Positions 24,091 through 32,240 of a stretch of 34,202 nt of DNA are shown here, piece after piece. A program made the position numbers and the translations under genes. Where the stretch lies: the NCBI GenBank assembly GCA_012839645.1, contig DUMY01000074.1:1-34202 (forward strand), read 5' to 3'. The notes beneath the pieces are model-generated. The model was not told where the DNA came from. It saw only the letters and a program-made list of their open reading frames with translations, and made no database searches. This DNA is from Syntrophomonadaceae bacterium. Its GTDB lineage: Bacteria; Bacillota; DSM-12270; Thermacetogeniales; Thermacetogeniaceae. How positions within the stretch are numbered: the stretch's first letter is position 1; each line of letters opens with the position of its first letter.

Positions 24091-24386
24091 ATCTGCCGGT
24101 GCTGCCTTGGTGGCGTGGGTCTCTCAGGGAACCAACGAGCAGCTTATAATGTAATTTTTTATTAATACGGGATTAATTCGGACACCGAATGGGTTAATTT
24201 GCCTCCCTCCTTTATCCACCTTTCGGTCAATAGAAGTTGAGAAAATATAATGATAATTTATTGTGGCAGGTACAATTTGCTAATACTCAGAGTTTGTATT
24301 CCAGCATGATAGCACTGCCTGTGTCGGACGATATTGGTTTTGTGATCTAGATGTTTGACGGTGGAATAAGTATAGGAGGTAAAGTT
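24091..24386 (+). other. Upstream region of the Tad/Flp pilus genes
   Basis: There is no gene in this gap. It holds a possible folded element: GCTGC at 24101-24105 pairs with GCAGC at 24139-24143 around TTGGT/ACCAA. It also holds a hairpin ATTCGG-ACA-CCGAAT near 24175-24189, and copy B of the shared 20-bp element. The promoter of the pilus operon is expected here but I cannot place it with confidence. Confidence 0.5.
24225..24244 (+). promoter_or_regulatory. Shared 20-bp upstream element, copy B (Tad/Flp cluster)
   Basis: GGTCAATAGAAGTTGAGAAA differs from copy A (18533-18552) in one base. TGATAA follows at 24251-24256, as in copy A. Both are preceded by pyrimidine-rich CCTC/CCTTT sequence. 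The presence of this element before two surface-structure clusters and nowhere else seen in the window suggests a common regulator. Confidence 0.65.
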
Positions 24387-24542
24387 ATGGCAGCTTTATT
24401 AAAAAGACTTTACCTGGGTGAAGAGGGGCAGGGGCTGGTGGAGTACAGTTTGATTCTGGCCTTGATAGCTGCTATGTGTTTTGTGGCTGTGCGTGAATTC
24501 GGAGTGATGGTTAAGGGGCTCTATGAGAAGGTAACATTTTGA
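24387..24542 (+). CDS. flp: Flp/Fap-type pilin prepeptide 1
   Basis: The 51-aa product has the Flp plan: a short basic leader (MAALLKRLYLGEEGQG), cleavage after glycine, then LVEYSLILALIAAMCFVAV as the assembly helix with the conserved Glu-Tyr pair. It would be the pilus subunit cut by the prepilin peptidase encoded downstream. AGGAGGT at 24374-24380 fixes the ATG at 24387; a longer frame from 24351 is not supported. Confidence 0.92.
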   Translation: MAALLKRLYLGEEGQGLVEYSLILALIAAMCFVAVREFGVMVKGLYEKVTF

Positions 24543-24672
24543 GCGGTGTTTGCTGACTGAAGAAGTTTTTGTGTGCGGAAATAATAGGGAAACGGGTTAG
24601 GAATAGGTTAGGGAAATAATAGGTCGGGTCTTTCTATAAGGTTTAGGTTCTATGGAAAGGAGGTGTAAGTTG

Positions 24673-24831
24673 ATGGGATTCCTCAAAAAGCTTTATAAGG
24701 ATGAAGCGGGACAGGGGCTTGTGGAGTATGGGTTGATTCTGGCGTTGATCGCGGTGGCGGTTATTGCTACGTTACAACTTTTAGGTGGCAAAGTTAATGA
24801 TATATTTACAGAAGTAAAAGATAGCATGTGA
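24673..24831 (+). CDS. flp: Flp/Fap-type pilin prepeptide 2
   Basis: The 52-aa product reads MGFLKKLYKDEAGQG, then LVEYGLILALIAVAVIATL and an acidic C-terminus. It is a second Flp pilin with the same G-LVEY processing site as the first. AAGGAGGT at 24657-24664 lies 8 nt before the ATG. The 130-bp gap after pilin 1 contains a direct repeat of GGAAATAATAGG. Which pilin is major cannot be told from sequence. Confidence 0.92.
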   Translation: MGFLKKLYKDEAGQGLVEYGLILALIAVAVIATLQLLGGKVNDIFTEVKDSM

Positions 24832-24903
24832 TTCTTAGTAATCACCCCCACATTTAAGTGTAATTGGGCCCGTTTCCCCTATTTTTCTTTTTGGAGGTTT
24901 CAA

Positions 24904-25437
24904 GTGACTATCTATAGCTACACAGCTTTAGCTGTCGCCGGATTGGCGGCAGGCCTTGATCTAAAAACACATAAAATTCCCAACTGGCTCACTTTCAGCG
25001 CAACTGCTGTGGGGCTGTGCCTCTATCTGTACTTGCAAGGCACCGCCGGTTTGCTCTCCAGCGCCAAGGGGCTTCTATTAGGGCTTGTGGTGTTCATCAT
25101 TCCCTTTGCCTTGGGTGGCATGGGGGGTGGGGATGTCAAGCTGATGGGTGCCCTGGGTGCTGTGGTGGGGGTGTGGGGTATTATTGAGGTCGCCCTTTTT
25201 GGCGCACTCTGGGGTGGGCTTTTATCGCTGCTGGCCATTTTGGTTAAGAGAAAGCCCGCGGTCCTGCGTAGGTTCAGCATCGGTCTCAAGATGCTGGTGA
25301 TCACCCAAGGCAGAGCGGGAAAGGAGTTTATGCTTCCGGGGGAAGATGTGGTTGAACAGGAGCGTGTCTATGTCCCTTACGGGCTGGCTATCTTTCTGGG
25401 AGTTGTGACCAGTTTACTGGTTGATATCTTACCATAG
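24904..25437 (+). CDS. tadV: Type IV prepilin peptidase (TadV/CpaA)
   Basis: This is an aspartic membrane protease that cleaves Flp prepilins and TadE/TadG pseudopilins. The 177-aa product has about five to six membrane segments and the two catalytic aspartates: D19 in DLKTHKIPN and D77 in GGGDVKLMGALG. It lacks the N-terminal methylase domain of PilD, as usual for Tad peptidases. GTG at 24904 has GGAGGT 6 nt upstream. The stop overlaps a potential GTG of the next frame, so the genes are tightly packed. Confidence 0.94.
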   Translation: MTIYSYTALAVAGLAAGLDLKTHKIPNWLTFSATAVGLCLYLYLQGTAGLLSSAKGLLLGLVVFIIPFALGGMGGGDVKLMGALGAVVGVWGIIEVALFGALWGGLLSLLAILVKRKPAVLRRFSIGLKMLVITQGRAGKEFMLPGEDVVEQERVYVPYGLAIFLGVVTSLLVDILP

Positions 25438-25454
25438 TGCAGGTGAGAGAGAAG

Positions 25455-25934
25455 ATGAAACCTAGTGTGAAGCAAAATCAGAGATTAAGGTGTGAACGTG
25501 GGCAGACCCTGGTGGAATTTGCGTTGATTGTTCCACTCCTATTGCTGCTGCTCTTTGGAGTTATTGAATTTGGTCGTGTTTTTCATGCTCAGTTAGTGAT
25601 TACAAATGCTGCCCGGGAAGGGGCAAGAAAGGCAGTTGTAACATCAGGCACTGATGCTGATGTCAGTAATGTTGTCAAAGATTCCATAGCAAATATGGTT
25701 GCGAGTTTGCATCCGGACCAGGTTCAAGAAAAGAATGTCAACGACATAACAAATGGTGCCCCTGAGGGCAATGCTATTTGGTACGCAATAGAATATGCAA
25801 GCGGTCGTAACGTTGGGGAACCTATAAAAGTGTATGTAAAAGGAAGAGTAGAAATAATTGTACCATTAATAAGCTCCATTATTGATGATCCGAAACCTAT
25901 GGCGACAGCGGTGATGAGGATTGAACAAAAGTGA
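25455..25934 (+). CDS. tadE: TadE-like pseudopilin
   Basis: The 159-aa product has the TadE motif ERGQTLVEFALIVPLLLLLLFGVIEFGRVF near the N-terminus. It is followed by a periplasm/outside-facing region with NAAREGARKAV, typical of TadE. The Gly/Glu pattern matches prepilin-peptidase processing. The ATG at 25455 was chosen because AGGTGAG (25441-25447) lies 7 nt upstream; an in-frame GTG at 25437 is possible. Confidence 0.92.
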   Translation: MKPSVKQNQRLRCERGQTLVEFALIVPLLLLLLFGVIEFGRVFHAQLVITNAAREGARKAVVTSGTDADVSNVVKDSIANMVASLHPDQVQEKNVNDITNGAPEGNAIWYAIEYASGRNVGEPIKVYVKGRVEIIVPLISSIIDDPKPMATAVMRIEQK

Positions 25935-25953
25935 AAAGGGAGGCCCTGGTCCA

Positions 25954-26949
25954 ATGAAAGTTAGGTGCGGCAACAGTTCGAAGACCGGGAAACTATGTAT
26001 TTTCCGGTTGCAGGATGAGCGGGGAGCAGTTCTTGTTTTCGTGGTAGCGGCATTAGTTGTTTTATTGGGATTAGTGGCCCTGGTAACAGATGTTGGCATC
26101 CTTTATTACTGCCGGTCACGCCTTTCTAATGCAGCAGATGCCGCTGCTTTGGCAGGGGTGAGAGAGTTACCTGGAGATGTTGAAAAAGCTCGTACTAAAG
26201 CAAAGGAGTATGTTGGTAAGAACGGTTTTTCAGATGTGGATCTAGACGGAGATCCCGTAGTTTCCCCGGATAATAAGTCTATAACAGTTAACCTCAAGCA
26301 TAACCAGGAATTATTCTTCGCCCGTATTCTTGGACGATCCAGCTCATATGTCGGCGCATCTGCTACTGCCAAGGTAGGTCTTTTGAAGGGTGGTAAAGGT
26401 GTTATCCCATTAGGCATAGATAATGATGGTTACCGGGAAGGTGAAGAAGTTCTTCTTAAGTGGGATTCTAAGTCCGAATTTGATGGTCAAATATATGGTG
26501 TGGATGATGGGCTGGTAAAAGGCTGGTTTGGCGCCCTTGATTTGGATAATATACAGGGTGGCGGTGCAGATGAATATAGAGAAAGGTTAATAAACGGTTA
26601 CGAGGATGTGCTTGAATGGGGGGATCCCATCATTACTGAAAACGGGAATATGATAGGCCCGACAGAAGAAGGAATTAAAGCAAGATGTGCGGGTCATGAA
26701 AAATGTACTTTTGATAACCACGAAGAGGGTTGCCCTCGGGTGGTAATAGTTCCCGTTTGTGAAGTGGTCAAAATCAAAAATAAAGTGGAAGATCTCAAGG
26801 TAATCGGTTTTGCTGCCATGTTTCTTGAATCGATTCCTGATAACAAAAACGAGGAAGTCCATGGCCGCTTTGTGAAGACAATACACCCAGGTGAGATGGA
26901 TGATACTGGGACTGATTATGGTGTTTATACTACGGCTTTAGTCCGTTAA
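25954..26949 (+). CDS. tadG: TadG-like pilus assembly protein
   Basis: The N-terminal part (DERGAVLVFVVAALVVLLGL, then DVGILYYCRSRLSNAADAAALAG) is the Tad domain typical of TadG. The remainder of this 331-aa protein is an extracellular beta-rich region with no VWA motif; a VWA protein is encoded at the end of the cluster instead. The ATG at 25954 follows AAAGGGAGG at 25935-25943. The frame overlaps the end of tadE only if a TTG at 25921 is used, which I consider unlikely. Confidence 0.87.
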   Translation: MKVRCGNSSKTGKLCIFRLQDERGAVLVFVVAALVVLLGLVALVTDVGILYYCRSRLSNAADAAALAGVRELPGDVEKARTKAKEYVGKNGFSDVDLDGDPVVSPDNKSITVNLKHNQELFFARILGRSSSYVGASATAKVGLLKGGKGVIPLGIDNDGYREGEEVLLKWDSKSEFDGQIYGVDDGLVKGWFGALDLDNIQGGGADEYRERLINGYEDVLEWGDPIITENGNMIGPTEEGIKARCAGHEKCTFDNHEEGCPRVVIVPVCEVVKIKNKVEDLKVIGFAAMFLESIPDNKNEEVHGRFVKTIHPGEMDDTGTDYGVYTTALVR

Positions 26950-26979
26950 TTAACTGTTTAACAGGGGGGGGTAGAGGCA

Positions 26980-27657
26980 TTGAACCTTACTAACCGTACC
27001 GTTCTAATTATCGCTCTGGTTCTTGCTGCTGTGACAGGCTTTGTTGCTTTTTATTATCTTTCCCAAACTGCTGCTGCTGAGGATGCTGTTCCTGTGCTGG
27101 TGGCAGAGGTGGATGTAAGTGCAAACACGGTGATGAGTCAAGAAATGGTCAAGGTGCAGCAGATCCCTGCCAAATACGCTCACCCTCATGCACTGCGTAG
27201 CCCACAGGCGGTGAACGGGAAGATTGCCAAGGCACAGCTGTTGAAAGGTGAGCAGATTCTGAACAGCAAGATTACAGACCGAAAGCAGCCGGGGGATCGT
27301 TTTTCTTATAAGATTCCCGATAAGATGAGGGCGATGACCCTGGCTGTTGATGAAGTATCAGGTGTTGCGGGATTCCCCACTGTGGGAGATATTGTCGATA
27401 TCCTGCTGACCAAAGGAAAGGATGAAGGGGCAGTGACTACAACGGTCTTTCAGAACAAGGAAATCCTAGCAACCGGCAGTGTCAACGTGTCACAGGAGGA
27501 TGGGGAGCAGCGTATTGTTCCAACCGTTACTCTGTGTCTAACTCCGGAGGAAGCGCAGCAGATCAGTACCTATGAAAGCGCAGGAAAAATAAGATTTACG
27601 TTGCGTTCACCGGCAGATAAAGAGGTTGCTGCACTAGCACCTGCATCAGCACAGTAG
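26980..27657 (+). CDS. cpaB: CpaB/RcpC-like pilus assembly protein
   Basis: The 225-aa product has one N-terminal transmembrane helix, then a SAF-like domain (VPVLVAEVDVSANTVMS, QLLKGEQILNSKIT, RAMTLAVDEVSG). CpaB/RcpC couples the pilus machine to the envelope; in Gram-negatives it works with the secretin, which is absent here as expected for a single-membrane cell. The start is TTG at 26980 after a GGGGGGGG run. The stop is 13 bp from the next start. Confidence 0.9.
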   Translation: MNLTNRTVLIIALVLAAVTGFVAFYYLSQTAAAEDAVPVLVAEVDVSANTVMSQEMVKVQQIPAKYAHPHALRSPQAVNGKIAKAQLLKGEQILNSKITDRKQPGDRFSYKIPDKMRAMTLAVDEVSGVAGFPTVGDIVDILLTKGKDEGAVTTTVFQNKEILATGSVNVSQEDGEQRIVPTVTLCLTPEEAQQISTYESAGKIRFTLRSPADKEVAALAPASAQ

Positions 27658-27669
27658 GGGGTGTTTGAC

Positions 27670-28896
27670 TTGAGTGTTTATACAATTAAGGTGTTTTTGG
27701 TCAATTCTGACCAGGAAGCAGCAAAGTCTCTGATTGAAGTTCTTTCCAATGTGGAAGACATTGAAATCGTAGGGGATTCCAGAATGAGTGAGAGTGCCCT
27801 GGCGATGCTCCCGGAATTACTGCCTAATGTGGTAATTATCGATGATGATCTGCCTGGTGGGGCTTACTCATTAGCTGAAGAGATCACCCAGAAGTTTGTG
27901 AACATGGCTGTGATCATACTGGCCAATCCGCCGATTGATCAGGCATTTCGCGATGCACTGCAGGCCGGGGCAAGAGATGTAATCGGTAAACCCTTCAACC
28001 CCCCGGATCTGGTGGATGCTATCTATGGGGCTTATGAGTATGAGAAAAAGCGGCGGGTGCTGCTCCCTTCCAAAACCATTGAAGAAGCACGCAAGCGGAA
28101 AGCAAAAGTGATCACTGTTTTCAGTGGAAAAGGTGGGGTAGGAAAGACCACAATCGCTGTCAACCTGGCTGCCACTTTGGCCAAAAAATATGAAGCGAGA
28201 ACTGTTCTCTGGGATCTAGACCTCCACCACGGGATCGTAGCTGTTGCCACCAATATCGTCCAGAGAAGGCATATCGCCGATCTGCTCAATGAAATCCAAT
28301 ACCTTGATGCGGATCTGCTGGAAAGTTACCTGGAAAGGCACGAATCCGGGCTGATGGTTCTTCCTGCACCCTTTACCCCTGAATTTGCTGACTTTGTTTC
28401 AGCTGAACATGTGACCAAAATCCTCTCGGTTGCCCGGGAAAATTGGGATTATGTTATTATCGACTGTCCTTCTTTCTTCCATGAACCGGCTGTTGCTGCT
28501 ATGAAGCAGTCAGACCTAATTATGCTGGTGGGTTCCCTGGACATGGGGACAATCAAGAACCTGAAGGCTTGTTTGATGATCATGGATAAACTTAATTTTT
28601 CCAGAGCGCGCCTGCGGCTTGTTGTCAACCGTGTCGGTAGGGAGTTCGGTGTTTTTTTGAAAGATATCGAGGCAACTTTAAAGATGCCGGTGTTTGCCAC
28701 CATACCTGCGGATGCCAACAGTGTACTGACCGGGTTAAACCAGGGTGTTCCTCCAGTATTCAGCCACCCTAATTCTGATTTTGGGCGGGGTATACAGATG
28801 CTGGCTGAGAAAGTGTTCGACCGTGTTGAGATCGAAGAAGAACAAAAAAAGAAGAAAAAGGTGTCTGGTTTCGGTTTATTCAATTTTATGAAATAA
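27670..28896 (+). CDS. cpaE: TadZ/CpaE-type ATPase with N-terminal receiver domain
   Basis: The 408-aa protein has a receiver-like domain (about 1-120; D58 in VVIIDDDLPGG at the phosphoacceptor place, K107 in VIGKPF). A MinD/ParA-type ATPase follows, with P-loop GKGGVGKT at 153-160, WDLDLHHG and IDCPSF. TadZ localises the Tad machine to a cell pole. Unlike many TadZ proteins, the receiver keeps Asp and Lys, although the acidic pair near the start is NSD. A TTG at 27670 has AGGGGGTG upstream; GTG at 27661 is an alternative. Lys-rich KKKKK precedes the C-terminus, which ends in a hydrophobic FGLFNFMK that might touch membrane. Confidence 0.92.
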   Translation: MSVYTIKVFLVNSDQEAAKSLIEVLSNVEDIEIVGDSRMSESALAMLPELLPNVVIIDDDLPGGAYSLAEEITQKFVNMAVIILANPPIDQAFRDALQAGARDVIGKPFNPPDLVDAIYGAYEYEKKRRVLLPSKTIEEARKRKAKVITVFSGKGGVGKTTIAVNLAATLAKKYEARTVLWDLDLHHGIVAVATNIVQRRHIADLLNEIQYLDADLLESYLERHESGLMVLPAPFTPEFADFVSAEHVTKILSVARENWDYVIIDCPSFFHEPAVAAMKQSDLIMLVGSLDMGTIKNLKACLMIMDKLNFSRARLRLVVNRVGREFGVFLKDIEATLKMPVFATIPADANSVLTGLNQGVPPVFSHPNSDFGRGIQMLAEKVFDRVEIEEEQKKKKKVSGFGLFNFMK

Positions 28897-28909
28897 AGAG
28901 GGGGATCTT

Positions 28910-30322
28910 ATGCAGAACGATCGGAATATCAAATTAAAGGCCAGTCCCCTTTTTGAGTTGGGCAAAGAGCTGGTAAATCAGAAGACAACACCTGAAGAAA
29001 ACCCGGAACTTGCCGAAAAGCTGGCTTTTATCGAGCAGATGGAGGAGACCGCATTAAAGAGGGCCATCGATGAGATGGAGGAACAGGATATAACGATCAA
29101 CATCGACAATGTTTCTCCGAAAGAAAAGGCACAGATTAGGATGCTGGTTTCCCAGGTGGTTAATAATCTGTTCGCGGAAGAACGAAAATTCATCGGGCGT
29201 GCCGGTCGTGAGCGGGTTATCAGTGATGTCACTGATGAAATTACCGGCTACGGGCCTATTGATGCCTTTATCCATGACCCTGAAGTATCTGAAATTATGG
29301 TCAACGGCCCGAAAAAAGTGTATATTGAGAAAAACGGGCGTATATTAAAAACCGATGTTCGTTTTCGTGGTGATCATCATGTGCGCCACACCATCGAAAA
29401 AATCATCAGTCCCCTGGGCAGGCGGCTTGATGATACATCTCCGATGGTTGATGCGCGGCTTCCAGATGGATCCCGTGTCAACGCCATCATCCCTCCCCTT
29501 GTTTTGAACGGGCCCACCCTGACCATTCGCAAGTTTGCTGTTGAGCCGTATACAGTAGAGGATATGATTGCTTTCGGCACCTTTACTACAGAGATGACGA
29601 TTTTCTTGAAGGCCTGTGTGGAGAGCAGGATCAACATCATTGTTTCCGGTGGCACCAGTTCCGGCAAGACGACTACCCTCAATGTGCTTTCAGGATTTAT
29701 CCCGGAAGAGGAGAGAATCATCACTATTGAAGATGCCGCTGAACTGCAGATACGGCAGGAGCATAATGTCCGCATGGAATCAAGGCCTCCTAATATCGAA
29801 GGTAAAGGAACGATAGCGATTCGCGATCTGGTGATCAACGCTCTGCGGATGCGTCCGGACAGGATCGTTGTGGGTGAGGTGCGAGGCGGTGAAGCACTGG
29901 ACATGTTGCAGGCTATGAATACCGGGCATGATGGTTCCATTACTACCGGACACGCCAATAGCCCGCGGGATATGCTTTTTCGCCTGGAAACTATGGTGCT
30001 CATGGCAGGGATGGATCTGCCGGTCAGGGCTGTAAGGGAGCAGGTGTCCACTGCCATTAACCTTATTGTTCACCAGGAACGCTTCAAAGATGGCACACGA
30101 AAAGTAACCAATATTACTGAGGTAACAGGAATGGAAGGGGACACGGTCACCCTGCAGGATATTTTTGTTTTCAAGCAGATGGGTGTTGATGAAAGAAACC
30201 GCGTTATTGGGCGTCACTTGCCAACAGGAGTTGTGCCCAAGTTTATTACTAAAATGGAAGCCGCGGGGATCTACCTGCCTCACCAGATCTTCCGCAACAA
30301 TGGGGACGAGGGGTGGTCATAA
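28910..30322 (+). CDS. cpaF: TadA/CpaF secretion ATPase
   Basis: TadA is the hexameric motor of the Tad pilus. The 470-aa product has the N-terminal domain (TGYGPIDAFIHDPEVSEIMV), Walker A GTSSGKT at 248-254, the Asp box EDAAELQI, the region VVGEVRGGEALDMLQAMNTG and the His box TGHANS. It starts 14 bp after cpaE, and the stop overlaps the ATG of tadB by one base. Confidence 0.97.
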   Translation: MQNDRNIKLKASPLFELGKELVNQKTTPEENPELAEKLAFIEQMEETALKRAIDEMEEQDITINIDNVSPKEKAQIRMLVSQVVNNLFAEERKFIGRAGRERVISDVTDEITGYGPIDAFIHDPEVSEIMVNGPKKVYIEKNGRILKTDVRFRGDHHVRHTIEKIISPLGRRLDDTSPMVDARLPDGSRVNAIIPPLVLNGPTLTIRKFAVEPYTVEDMIAFGTFTTEMTIFLKACVESRINIIVSGGTSSGKTTTLNVLSGFIPEEERIITIEDAAELQIRQEHNVRMESRPPNIEGKGTIAIRDLVINALRMRPDRIVVGEVRGGEALDMLQAMNTGHDGSITTGHANSPRDMLFRLETMVLMAGMDLPVRAVREQVSTAINLIVHQERFKDGTRKVTNITEVTGMEGDTVTLQDIFVFKQMGVDERNRVIGRHLPTGVVPKFITKMEAAGIYLPHQIFRNNGDEGWS

Positions 30323-31299
30323 TGAAAATCCTGATGGCTGTATTAGTTTTTCTGACCACTTTTTTTATCATTATGGTTTTATGTAGCTGGCTGAGGAAGG
30401 ATCAGGCGAGAGTCGCCGGGCGGCTGGAGTTGATCAGGTCAGTACAAAGGGATGAAGAAGAAGATGAACCTGTAGCTGTTGCTAGGAAACAGTCACAAGG
30501 CTTTGGTCCATTAAATCGTTACTTCCAGTGGACTGCAGGAAAGCTCGAAGGGGCGCGCTTGCTTTACAGACCGCAGGAATTCTTGGCCATTTCTGTCTTC
30601 ACATCGCTGCTGGTTGTGATGCTTGCAGTGATGGGTTTCAAAAATACTTTCATTTTTTTCGGAGTGGGTCCAGTCGGATATTTTCTCTTAATCCTGATCA
30701 GTGCTGTTGTCGGTTTTCTGTTTCCGCAGCTCTATTTATCGATCAAGGAGGGGAAGCAGCGTGAACTTCTCAGCAGCCAGGTTGGTAATATGTTGATGCT
30801 CCTGGCCAATTACCTGCGGGCGGGTCACGGTTTTACCAGGGCTATGGAGATAGTAAGCCGTGAGATACCCTCACCCTTGTCAGAGGAGATAAAAAAGTTT
30901 GCCAAAGACATCACCTTGGGGCGGACGATTGAGGTTGCTCTGGATGAATTGGAAAAGAGAACAGGGGATGAGGATTTGGGGTTAGCGATTATAGCGGTCA
31001 ATATCCAGCATGAAGTAGGAGGCAACCTCTCTGAGATTCTGGATAAAATCAACCATACTATTAGGGAAAGGGTGCGCTTGAAGGGGGAGATCAAGACATT
31101 GACAGCTCAAGGAAGGCTGACAGCGGTTATCATCTCCCTGCTCCCCATCGCCCTGGCTGTAATTATCTTCTGTATCTACCCTGATTTTCTCAAAATTTTG
31201 TTTTCAGAACCGGTTGGCCGTCTAATGCTGATCTTTGCCATAGCAGCGCAGGTTGTGGGAATTTTGCTGATCCGGAAAATAGTCCAGATTGAGGTCTAG
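30322..31299 (+). CDS. tadB: TadB inner-membrane platform protein
   Basis: The 325-aa product has an N-terminal membrane helix and later hydrophobic pairs, with a T2SF domain between them (NMLMLLANYLRAGHGFTRAM, AIIAVNIQHEVGGNLSEILD). TadB and TadC form the platform turned by TadA. The ATG overlaps the last base of the cpaF stop, and GAGGGGTGG lies just upstream. The TAG stop forms part of the next ribosome-binding site. Confidence 0.93.
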   Translation: MKILMAVLVFLTTFFIIMVLCSWLRKDQARVAGRLELIRSVQRDEEEDEPVAVARKQSQGFGPLNRYFQWTAGKLEGARLLYRPQEFLAISVFTSLLVVMLAVMGFKNTFIFFGVGPVGYFLLILISAVVGFLFPQLYLSIKEGKQRELLSSQVGNMLMLLANYLRAGHGFTRAMEIVSREIPSPLSEEIKKFAKDITLGRTIEVALDELEKRTGDEDLGLAIIAVNIQHEVGGNLSEILDKINHTIRERVRLKGEIKTLTAQGRLTAVIISLLPIALAVIIFCIYPDFLKILFSEPVGRLMLIFAIAAQVVGILLIRKIVQIEV

Positions 31300-31310
31300 G
31301 AGGTGAGTTG

Positions 31311-32228
31311 ATGATTTATCTAGCTGCATGTTCCTCTTCTCTGCTGGTTTTTGCGCTGGTCATGCTGGTCGGTCAAGCAGCCTTTAAGGATCGCGGCAAT
31401 ATCAGAGGCAGGTTGAACAGCATCAAAGAGATGCGGCTTGAAGAAGAAGATGAGCCTTTGAGCCTTCCCTTTAGAATACGTGTACTGAAACCTCTGGAAA
31501 TAAAAATGGTGTATTTCTTTGTCAATCTCCTGCCGGTGAACCAGAAGGCCTGGGTTGAAAAGAAGCTGGTACAGGCAGGCAATCCCAAGGGGATGCGGGC
31601 CGGGGTATTCATGTCCGGAGTCATGATTACTCTGCTGATCGTTACTCCTACAGTTTTCTTTATTGCTCTGATCCTTACTCTGCAGCTGTCAAAAGCGCTG
31701 GTTGCAGCCCTTGCGGGCGCGCTTCTTTCTATACTGCTTCCAGCTGCCTGGCTGCAGATAGCTGCCGGCAGCAGGATCAAAGAAATAGATCGATCATTAC
31801 CTGATGCCATTGACCTCTTGGTGGTCAGTGTGGAAGCGGGGCTTGGTTTTGATTTGGCCCTGGCAAAAATATCGGAAAGGATGACTGGTCCCTTGCCGGA
31901 AGAGTTCGCACGGGTACTTCAGGAAATGAAGCTCGGCAAACCCAGGGAGGCCGCCCTGCGCGATATGTCTGAACGAGTGGGATCTCATAATTTGAGTTCC
32001 TTTTTGGCAATGGTTATCCAGGGAACACAAATGGGGATCAGTATGGCGCAAATCCTGCGGGTTCAGTCGGATACCATGCGGCTTGTTCGCCGACAGAAAG
32101 CAGAGGAAATGGCAATGAAGGCGCCCATTAAAATGGTGTTCCCTCTGGTTTTCTGTGTTTTCCCAGCACTGTTGATCATTCTTCTAGGGCCGGCATTTTT
32201 GAGTATTATGGAATCGTTGAATTTCTAG
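31311..32228 (+). CDS. tadC: TadC inner-membrane platform protein
   Basis: The 305-aa product has the T2SF/TadC pattern: PDAIDLLVVSVEAGLGFDLAL, the middle EMKLGKPREAALRDM and VIQGTQMGISMAQIL, and a terminal hydrophobic segment. It pairs with TadB. The ATG at 31311 follows AGGAGGTG at 31298-31305; a TTG at 31308 is too close to that site. The VWA gene starts 12 bp after the stop. Confidence 0.93.
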   Translation: MIYLAACSSSLLVFALVMLVGQAAFKDRGNIRGRLNSIKEMRLEEEDEPLSLPFRIRVLKPLEIKMVYFFVNLLPVNQKAWVEKKLVQAGNPKGMRAGVFMSGVMITLLIVTPTVFFIALILTLQLSKALVAALAGALLSILLPAAWLQIAAGSRIKEIDRSLPDAIDLLVVSVEAGLGFDLALAKISERMTGPLPEEFARVLQEMKLGKPREAALRDMSERVGSHNLSSFLAMVIQGTQMGISMAQILRVQSDTMRLVRRQKAEEMAMKAPIKMVFPLVFCVFPALLIILLGPAFLSIMESLNF

Positions 32229-32240
32229 GAGCAGGATTAT

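Noticed and set aside
29377-30057. 226-codon open frame on the minus strand inside cpaF
   Set aside because: It is the antisense shadow of a strongly conserved ATPase gene; the product is Ser/Arg/Ile-rich with no recognisable motif and no ribosome-binding site.
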